Source: Laccaria trichodermophora
Taxonomy: Eukaryota; Basidiomycota; Agaricomycetes; Agaricales; Hydnangiaceae
Direction of reading: 5' to 3'
DNA: 64,000 nt
Assembly (NCBI GenBank): GCA_018417955.1
Contig: JACTVC010000012.1
Coordinates: forward strand, 434,001 to 498,000
The notes under the pieces were generated by a model. The model saw only the letters and a list, made by a program, of their open reading frames with translations. It searched no databases and had not been told where the DNA came from. The position numbers were made by a program, and so were the translations under genes. This document shows positions 56,460 to 64,000 of the stretch, one piece after another. Each line of letters opens with the position of its first letter. Positions within the stretch are counted from its first letter, which is position 1.

Positions 56460-58521
56460 TTAGTATAGTCCAGCGATGTCCGTCCTCACAGGGGCAGTCA
56501 CCTCCCACTGCAAAAGTAGGTTCACTTTGCCCTGCGAAGGCACCGAGCACACCCAATGAAACTTCCCATCCTTCCCCAAACCTTCCACATCATTCCCAGG
56601 TTCATCTGCACCATCCCACTGCACGACAACCCCGGGGCTAACCTTGATCGGCGGCGGCACCTTGAGCTCCCCACCACTCAACGTCGTCGAGTCTGAGAAC
56701 GGCGCTACTAAGGGCGGGCTGACCAGCTTGACGGTGATCAGGGAATCCTCGGATACGGGCACCTGGTCGATGATTTTGACGTTGTCGATTGCGGTGGATT
56801 TTGTATTGAAAATTGTGATGCGCTGCGAGAAGACGTAGTTGGTTGTTTTGGTGTAGAACCCGCTTTGAGAGACCTTTTTCACGCGGGGGTGGTAGGTGAT
56901 TCGGATAGAGGGGTCGAGACTGCGAGGAGTAGTAAGTAAGTGAGGAGACAAACATTGCGGGAATGAGGAAAACGTACCCCAATGGACAATCGAAACTCTC
57001 GTCTGGGCTTACGGCGGGCACTTCGGAGCGGGAGATGAAACTTCCATCGACGTACACGCTGGCAGGGCCACTTAGTAGGGTGTATTCAGATGCATTTTTA
57101 ATTTTGGCCTGTGGATAGAGTAATTAGGAAAAGGGCAAAAAGGAGCTCGTAAAGATGGAGGCTTACATTAAGATGTGTCTTTGCGTCTACCTTGGGAACA
57201 GACACCCACGACATCGTAGAGTCAAGGCTCAACTGCACGATGGTGACATTATGGGCAACTCCATCGCTGGGAATCGTGATGGTCCCGGGAACGGTGAAAG
57301 TAGCACTGATGTTTCCCTTTGAAGAGACGGCGAGACCCCGGTAGTCCATTGGGCTGGCGCTCAAGGACTCGTCGTCTACGTCCATATCCAAATCCAAATC
57401 TGGACTGTGTTTACTCTTCCGTCGAAGGAACATGGCTGGCGAGTGAGCTAAAGATGCCAAAGGCGGTCCACCTCCCCCTCTACCGTGACCCAACATTATT
57501 CCTTTCGATCTTACAACTGGCGGGCGGTATATTGAGAGGGTCCAAGGAATCAAGGAGGGGACGCCGACACCAAACGTAGGAGTGGCTGTTTCCAAAGTTA
57601 GTGGAATATCGTTCCAATCCTAAATGAGTGTCAGCATCAAGTAAAATTTGTGTAGACGGCGAACATGCCTCTCCGGTGCTCTGGGTGATAGCCCCCTTGT
57701 ATATCAACGTGATAGGCTTCTCCTTCGTCTGCATGTCAACGCGAATATCATAACCGGCACTCCACATCGCACTGTTGACGGCTGAGGGGCGGTAAGTATA
57801 GGGTTCAACACCAAGAATAGGAGACGCGTACCGTAGATGAGTGCAATCTCTACCTCACCCTCATGGTCGGCAAACACCCCAATGGACGCCTTGAGATTGA
57901 GCTTCTCAATCCCTGTCGGACCGAACAGCTTCTTGCGCTCAGCCTCGATGGCCTTTTTGAAGCCAACGAGCCGCTTCTCCAGTTCAGTGACCTTGTCATC
58001 AAGCTTTTCGCATGTAGAGTCGTAGTTTTCCACAACTTCCCCCAAAGCGTTGACGGCGACGTGTTCCACGTTGACACTGTTAAGGTAAGTCTCGAGTGAA
58101 GCAATAGCCTTCCGAGCCCTCTCCAGAGCCTTTTCCGTCTGTTTACGCTTCAGTTCGAGAGATGTTAGCTCTGTGGAAGTTGTCGGCATTGGTGGTGGGA
58201 TGATGGTAGATATAGTGACGTCGTGTATTGTCGCAGCACCGCGGCCCTCCACCCTATATATACGCAACGTGTCAGAAGTTAAAATTGAGATACGTTAGTT
58301 ACTGCGACGCACCTAAACGAATCTTGATCGAGGACATTAGGCAGTCCAGCAATATTAACCTGGTTTTGGCCCGTATGAACACTGAACGAGAAAAGACGCG
58401 TAACCTCCGCGCGTCCAGAGTAAACCGAAACTCCAATGATCTTGCTGTCCTTCACGGATACAAGATCGAGGGTGTGAACGGGTTCGAACGCTGGGGGCAC
58501 TTCGTGTGTTTCTTGAGTCAT
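56460..58521 (-). CDS. DUF4139/DUF4140-domain protein, paralogue 2
   Basis: Tandem twin of the gene at 53412-55450, same strand and same exon layout, starting at 58521 (MTQETHEVPPAFEPVHTLDL). First exons: 58521-58313, 58253-57832 and 57781-57669; the third ends in a GC donor (57668-57667) giving STGEDWNDIPLTLETATPTF. Seen domains are the DUF4140 part (SVYSGRAEVTRLFSFSVHTG), a coiled coil (TCEKLDDKVTELEKRLVGFK) and DUF4139 (KPITLIYKGAITQ, YRGLAVSSKGNISATFTVPG, WEVTAPVRTDIAGLY). The region between PW.LSIYRPP and DYRGLAV, acidic and Ser-rich, differs most from paralogue 1. No lesion is seen. Confidence 0.83.
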
Positions 58522-58580
58522 GTTTGAGTTTTGTGGGGGTGGTCAAGGGGCTTGGGCATTATTCCAACCCTTGAATGAAC

Positions 58581-58588
58581 CCTTTATA
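58581..58588 (-). promoter_or_regulatory. TATA box of DUF4139 paralogue 2
   Basis: TATAAAGG on the minus strand, 60 bp before the ATG at 58521. Confidence 0.55.
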
Positions 58589-60720
58589 TGTTGAGAGCTG
58601 TGACGGTGATGCTGTCACCATTTGAGTCAGGTTTCATATCGTTTGCGGGGCGCAACCAGGGGCTATCTGCCACGAGTCATGTGCAAATTATCAGCGCTTG
58701 GACTTCAAGTTGGCTTGGACCATTCAATGTCCACTGCACTCTTTTAGTTGCTTAGTTGGAACAAGCCTTTAATTATGATAAAAAACTTCGGCCCCTTTTT
58801 ATTTACAAGATTTAGGGCTACAAGTTTTACTGTGTGGTCATCGGGTTAGCTCATCGGCGCGAAGCGCGCAACAATTTTTTTGGCCAAATTCAAGCACACC
58901 TCTGGGAGCATTTAAGCTACAGGAGGCAGAGGTAGAAATATCTTGACGGTTTTACTCCTGTTCTTTGTTTTAACTCCTTTTGAATCCCAGCAGATTCTTC
59001 GAAGGGAGTCGATGATGACGTCCGAGGGCGCCGTGAGATGCTCACAGCGGGTTTCTAACGTGGTCAAGGCGAAATAGAGACGAGAAAGAGCACAACGACG
59101 AAGGAGGTATAGGCGGTGAAAGATAGAAGAATCCAAGGAGCGTGTTGCACTCGAGTTGAAAGCGATAATTTGAACGGCCGTGGAACTAGCCAACGCTGCA
59201 GAACAAGGCAGATCATTTTAAACTGACTTGCTGGCGGAATCCGTTGACTTGAATTGTGCCCAGGGTAAAGAGAGCCGGGTTGAGCAGGCTCAGAAACGTA
59301 CATTGAACCTATCGGATCAGTCGTCGTTCTGAATGGGGTATATCTCAGTGACTCCTTAAAATTTCATTGTGTTTCTAACTCAAGACGTACAGTGTCTGCT
59401 TGGTCGGTCATTTAACCTGTCCTTGACGCGAGTTCTTCTACAAGGAAGATAGACCGTTTCGGAGTCGACGAATTCGCTCGTTTCTCAGTGCCCGGTTGGC
59501 TTTTCCATCGACATTTATCAATAATGCTGGAGATGAATAGAGATTGGGTCCTGTGGTCGACATCATGAATGGTTCTAGAAAACGTCCCCACGAGAGCTTT
59601 TAGCGAATTCGAATGGGAAATAAAACGACAAGGGCGTCAATCACCCGACATCTTCTGCTACCCCGGTTGGTGGGCCAAAGTTTTTCGCATGCATCCCTTG
59701 AACAACACCCTTCCACATGGTCCTGGTCTGAGCCTTCCGGAATCTGGAAATGGTTGGAGCTCCAAAAGCAAGGGCAAAGAAATGAAGTGATGAAGCGTGG
59801 GAATCAACCACTTTCACCACCACCACAGGCCACCCGTGCGTCGTCACCCATAACAGGAACCCGCGGAAGTTGAGAATACTTATCCTGGCCGCCTAAACTT
59901 CGGCCCCTGGTCAGTGCTCAGGTGCTTATACTCACTACTGGTTACCATCTTCAACAATCGACGCTCAGCTAGGACATGCGAAATGATTGGCTCATGCTAA
60001 AAATGCACTCGGCGGTCAATGCTCCCTAGGACTGCCAGCAATCAGACCTTTCGTCGAATCTCTGGCAGATGCCATAAGGTGATTTGGTTGTGTCTGATTC
60101 TTAGGATGGAATCACCCTCCCCATCACTCAGTCTATTCTGAACTAGTTGGACGGTTTTCTCTTCATTTGGGTCACTTGCATCTACATAGGTCGGTGCGAT
60201 TCTGGGCGGGTTCCCATCTCAAGGGAAATTTTCCAATGCTTCTACATAGCCGCATCCGCTGTATACTCCAAACTCAAGGACAATCTCTGAGGCCTTACTA
60301 CCTTAGACTCGGAGACAGCATTTTCATGCCGCAAATCGAAGGAAGCCTATTCTATCGTTCTGTGTGAATGCTCTAGTGCTTAGCCTTGCCTATCCCTGCA
60401 GCTTGAGGATGCTACACATGGCCCCTCTTCCATTCCCAACTTTCCATTCCTTCTCACCGAGTATCATGTACGGGCCGTCATACTACCTGCTTCGTTGCCA
60501 ACCTATCAGATTTTTTATCACTGCTTTGAAGTTAACAGATGGTTCTATTCATAGCCAAAGCTTCCGGAGCAAAAGTCCCACATTGGGTTTTGACTGTATG
60601 GTAACTGTCGCTGCTGGGACCTTTTACTGATAATCATCTCTCTCCTGGCAGGGGAGAAGCCACTCGAAAGTGGTTAAAAGGATGGTTGGTTAACATCAGC
60701 TTAAACACGACAGTCCCACA
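58589..60720. other. Intergenic region, 2.1 kb
   Basis: Short frames occur on both strands (for example minus 58912-59193 and plus 59569-59790), but none has a motif I recognise. No RNA gene or repeat was found. The last few hundred bases should hold the lysozyme promoter. Confidence 0.4.
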
Positions 60721-61575
60721 ATGAAAGCTTTCAGCATCGTCTTACTGGCAGCTACCCTCACTCTCGCCGCCATCAACGATCCTTGCACCGCGGCAAGCAC
60801 TCCCGGAATATGCCTGACTACCACCTCTTGCTCCTCCTCGGGAGGGACATCCCATGTCGGCTTTTGCCCTAACGACCCAACCAACGTTCAATGCTGCACA
60901 AAGTCCTGCGGCTCAGGTGGCATTTGTCGTTTCACCAGTTCTTGCACAAGTGGCAACACGGTTTCCGGTATTCATTCCCTACATATAAAGGCAATGTCAC
61001 GATGTGCTCACATGCAATTCTTAGGCCTTTGTCCGGGACCTGATAATTTCAAGTGCTGTCTGCCCGCTTCTTCCGGCTGCGGTGCCCCAGCAGTCAACGC
61101 GGCCACGATCGCCCTCATCAAAAAGTTCGAGGGTTTCGTGGCCAGTCCTTCCCCCGACCCAGTGGGTCTCCCAACCGTTGGATACGGTCACCTCTGCCAA
61201 ACCAAAAACTGCGCAGAAGTTCCTTTCTCTTTTCCGTTGACGGAGGCGGAGGCGTCGACCCTCCTCAACTCAGATCTTAAGACCTATGAAGCTTGCATCA
61301 CGATGGACATCGTTTCTTCTGTCCGGCTGAACGATAATCAGTACGGCGCACTCTGCTCATGGGCGTTCAACGAGGGATGTGGTGCCGCTGGGAGTTCAAC
61401 TTTGATAGCACGCCTCAATGCTGGACAAGATCCCGATACCGTTGCAGCACAGGAACTCCCCAAGTGGGACATTGCAGGTGGTAAGGTTTTCCAGGGTCTT
61501 GTTAACCGCCGCGCTGCCGAAGTGGCCCTCTTCAAAACGCCTTCAAGCGTTATTGCACACCCCCGTCCTTGTTAG
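60721..61575 (+). CDS. Secreted GH24 (phage-type) lysozyme
   Basis: It cleaves bacterial peptidoglycan and is expected to be secreted. Exons 60721-60967 and 61025-61575 give 265 aa. A signal peptide (MKAFSIVLLAATLTLAA) is followed by two cysteine-rich repeats (C...G.C..T.SC...G...G.C......V.CC), at about residues 22-60 and 63-95. The GH24 domain follows with IALIKKFEGF (catalytic Glu near 118), TVGYGHLC, FPLTEAEASTLLNSDLKTYE, NQYGALCSWAFNEGCG and KVFQGLVNRRAAEVALF. The 57-bp intron is a multiple of three without a stop, so an unspliced mRNA would also be read through. GH24 is mainly bacterial and phage; fungal members are usually explained by old lateral transfer. It is convergent with the carboxypeptidase, 67 bp apart. 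Confidence 0.9.
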   Translation: MKAFSIVLLAATLTLAAINDPCTAASTPGICLTTTSCSSSGGTSHVGFCPNDPTNVQCCTKSCGSGGICRFTSSCTSGNTVSGIHSLHIKAMSRCAHMQFLGLCPGPDNFKCCLPASSGCGAPAVNAATIALIKKFEGFVASPSPDPVGLPTVGYGHLCQTKNCAEVPFSFPLTEAEASTLLNSDLKTYEACITMDIVSSVRLNDNQYGALCSWAFNEGCGAAGSSTLIARLNAGQDPDTVAAQELPKWDIAGGKVFQGLVNRRAAEVALFKTPSSVIAHPRPC

Positions 61576-61642
61576 TCAAATTGTAATACATATTTCTAGG
61601 ACTCGCTATGAATCACAAACTTTGCTGCTGCAGTAAAGACGA

Positions 61643-63795
61643 TTAGGTTGACGAGAGGGGTTCATCAGCCATAATTTGCGTGAACATCTGCGCAGCCGCT
61701 TGTCCCACAGCTAATTTCCCAAACTAAATATAAGATTAGACACGGTTAGCGAGATGCCTATCAGCCTTCACACCTTGTATGCCGGGACCTCATGCCCAGC
61801 CCCGTAAATCCGGATGTAAGAGAACAGACCAGCATTCTTATATTGCCCGGCCGTCTGACCGGCGACCGTGTATGTACGGAAAACTTGCTGCTTGTATAAC
61901 GACGTAAATTGTGTGTTTAGATTGTCCATCTAGACAGAGAAGTAAATTCTAGAATTTTTGGAATTTATTGTGGATGTACCATAGCCTCCACACCATTGAA
62001 GTTGACGATATAATCCTAGTTTGGAAATCAGAAATGCATTGCGTTGGAAACGCTCAAGGTCTGACCGCGTCGCCGTCGTACACAATAGTCCTAATCTAAG
62101 ACTCAATACATCAGTATTCAGACGGGTGCTTTTGGTAGAGCTAAGACCCACCCCAGCATTAATCACCGCTTCCAAGTCTGGTCGTGAGTTGCTCATCCAA
62201 TCGCCTATCGCGTGATGTAAGTAATTATGAAGGGAGGGTGCAAAGTCAGGACTTTCCGGTAGCGGCAAAATTGAGATAAACGTCGTTATTGGTCTCTTGC
62301 CACACAACACCAGCGCCGACAGCGCCGGCAATAGAATTCAAGTAGTTAGTGATGTCCGGAGGGTATGAATCTGGGTTATGGGTCAGAACGTAATACGCCT
62401 ACGCGTAACATTCAGAAAAAATAAAATAATGCGAACGGTGATGTGCAGAAACTCACATCCCAGTTTCCAGCCAATGGAGATAGGATTTTCTGATTACAAT
62501 AACTTTGGGCTTTCGAACAGACTGAATTGGAGCCACCGCCATAGCAAGATTTAATCTACATAAAAAATGTGTTAATAACGATACTTTCTGCAATATTGGG
62601 AAGACAGGTCATACCAGAGCTTGACATCCTCCCGGCTTTGTCCAAGCAGTTATTGCGCGGTTGATGACGGTTGATGAAACGAGGGCATAGTATGGGTTGC
62701 TTTCAGCGTAAGTAATGTAACCGGGGTATTGTATCAACGGATCCTAAATTTTTGGAAGCTGACGGAGGACGAAATAGTCAATGAATTTGCAGGCCTACAG
62801 TGAGTCCATCTCCAATCCCAAGAACTTTTAGGTTCAGTGTGATGCCAGAAGCCCTTCCCGCCGCAATAGCAGCGTTTTGAGAAAGGAAATGCCTAGATGA
62901 GCGAGAGAGATTAAGCACTTTGCAACTTTGTGACTCTGAGTTTTCTAGCTTACGCAGCGAAGGCTGGACCATAATGACCGCCATACCTAAACCGGTATGT
63001 CGAGTGATTCGTACGGTAAAAAAAGGGAGCTTACGATTACGTCCAAATTGCAAGTTTATTTTTTCGGTACTTAGAGAATCTAGAGTCGGACAGAAAAATT
63101 TGCATGAAATTCCAGACGTCGGACGCTGCTTCCTGCGACGTCCCAACCTTGAGGTCTCCATAAGAGAAGCCGACACCAACCGGCTGATCGATGTATACAA
63201 TGTTGGCTTCGTTGTTCCACGAGAAGGGGTTTAGAGTGACTGAAGAGCTGTCGTTGGTAATGCGGCAAGGACCATGCTCTTGGAACAAGCCAATCATGCT
63301 GGATGCTCCGGGCTATTGACAGTCAGAAATTTACTTTCATGAATCATGTCACGCACACCACCATTGAACCAGAGAGTGAGCGGAGCGGTATCAGGGTTCT
63401 GGCGAGATTCAAAAAACCAGAACCTGCGATGAAGGAGTCAAGCCGGTATAAGCATCCGTTTGTCTCAAATGTGGCTGACCAAATGCTCTCGGTGGCGGTT
63501 AAATCGCCATATCCGGATGCCTGAAAGACGCCTGAGGTAGTTTCTGCGTCGCTATTTTCAGTGTCAACTGAGAATTGAGAATGTATAAAATACCGCAGAC
63601 GCCCGAGTTCTCAACGACTCGCAATTTCCCTGGGGTGGTAACATTGCTCAACTCTGCGCCCCTTGCTGTGAATGTGGTCGATTCGATTGATGGGGATCGT
63701 GGAACATCTCCCAGAACGCCCCCAATGATCGGTACTTCACCTGCCAAACCTCCGACGAAAAAAAGGGAAATGAGACAAAAGAAAACCAAGACCAT
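61643..63795 (-). pseudogene. Secreted serine carboxypeptidase (S10), with a nonsense codon and a damaged splice donor
   Basis: It starts at the ATG at 63795 with a signal peptide (MVLVFFCLISLFFVGGLAG). About 12 exons follow. Blocks in order: [56 protein letters not shown], then KLAIWT-stop-SYGGHYGPAFA, LKVLGIGDGL, YPGYITYAESNPYYA, GDWMSNSRPDLEAVINAG, VYDGDADYIVNFNGVEAM (catalytic Asp), GAGHEVPAYKFG (catalytic His), ending at 61643. The codon expected to be Glu in the ESYGG motif is TAA at 63039-63037, directly before the catalytic Ser, whose codon is split by the next intron. At 62256-62255 a donor reads GA where GT is expected (ACCGGAAAGT). All else keeps frame, so inactivation looks recent. 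Confidence 0.82.
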
Positions 63796-64000
63796 GACAC
63801 AAAAAACTGTGGCTGACTTCTAGAGGGCAGGGTACTTGAGTTGAGAAAGAAGTACGGGGGGAAAAAAGTTTGCGGACCATTCAGGATGTCACCGCCTCGG
63901 ACTTCTATCTGATTTCTGATGATGCGGCACCCGGAAGGCCGCGACAGAGCCCACATCTTTGATTGTGGAGATATATCGACAGAAGTGCCAGTTCTTTTGC
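63796..64000. other. Upstream region of the carboxypeptidase gene
   Basis: It should hold the promoter. No gene is supported before the window ends. Confidence 0.4.

Noticed and set aside
58589..60720. Short open frames as genes
   Set aside because: None has a recognisable domain, signal peptide or convincing exon structure.
62987..63039. Deletion of the two codons for the catalytic Glu-Ser in the carboxypeptidase
   Set aside because: Using the GTAAGC donor at 63034 gives T-stop-S-Y-G-G, so the Ser codon is present and split by the intron; the change is a nonsense codon, not a deletion.
1..64000. CRISPR arrays, tRNA or rRNA genes, bacterial operons
   Set aside because: No regularly spaced repeats and no recognisable tRNA or rRNA sequence were seen by eye; gene structure is fungal.

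Overview
The window is eukaryotic, most likely from a mushroom-forming basidiomycete (Agaricomycetes). Genes are broken by many introns of about 45-65 bp. The mobile-element families are ones typical of that group: a KDZ (CxC1-type) transposase, Plavaka/CMC-type transposons carrying a DUF6698 gene, and a Copia element. The host genes also fit (chitin synthase, SUB2, CsbD-like/Hmp1, secreted S10 peptidase).

Layout. 1-1.7 kb: 5' part of a KDZ transposase gene (minus strand), running off the left edge. 2.2-3.0 kb: a small secreted ADP-ribosyltransferase-fold-like gene, probably broken. 3.7-17.8 kb: SUB2/UAP56 (minus strand), whose nine exons are intact in frame but whose third intron is about 12.4 kb long. 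That intron holds a 12,160-bp CACTA-like element (CACTG termini, about 405-bp terminal inverted repeats, 3-bp target duplication TGT). The CACTA-like element in turn holds an intact Copia retrotransposon (apparently identical 315-bp LTRs, 5-bp target duplication), a 319-bp MITE inside one terminal repeat, and intron-containing fragments of two host genes, IRE1 (luminal domain) and CSN1 (COP9 signalosome subunit 1).

18.5-25.2 kb: three tandem paralogues (minus strand) of a two-module protein family (YYRLY ... PPHT.xSLK modules), plus a 291-aa gene and a remnant of it. A fourth, inverted and deleted copy lies at 32.5-33 kb. 25.5-32.2 kb and 40.7-47.5 kb: two nearly identical 6.8-kb transposons in opposite orientation, each with a Plavaka/CMC-type transposase gene and a divergent DUF6698 gene. 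The left copy has a 1-bp frameshift; the right copy looks intact. Between them lie chitin synthase and a secreted ALO-type FAD oxidase.

47.5-64 kb: mostly host sequence. It has an AP-3 sigma-like fragment, an F-box-like gene, a CsbD-like stress gene, a tandem duplication containing two DUF4139 genes and remnants of their neighbours, a secreted GH24 lysozyme, and a convergent serine carboxypeptidase (S10) with a nonsense codon next to its catalytic serine and a damaged splice donor.

The genes do not form one pathway. The main story is recent mobile-element activity (nested insertion, gene-fragment capture, paired inverted elements) and local segmental duplication around ordinary fungal genes. 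All assignments are by eye from motifs; no search was run.
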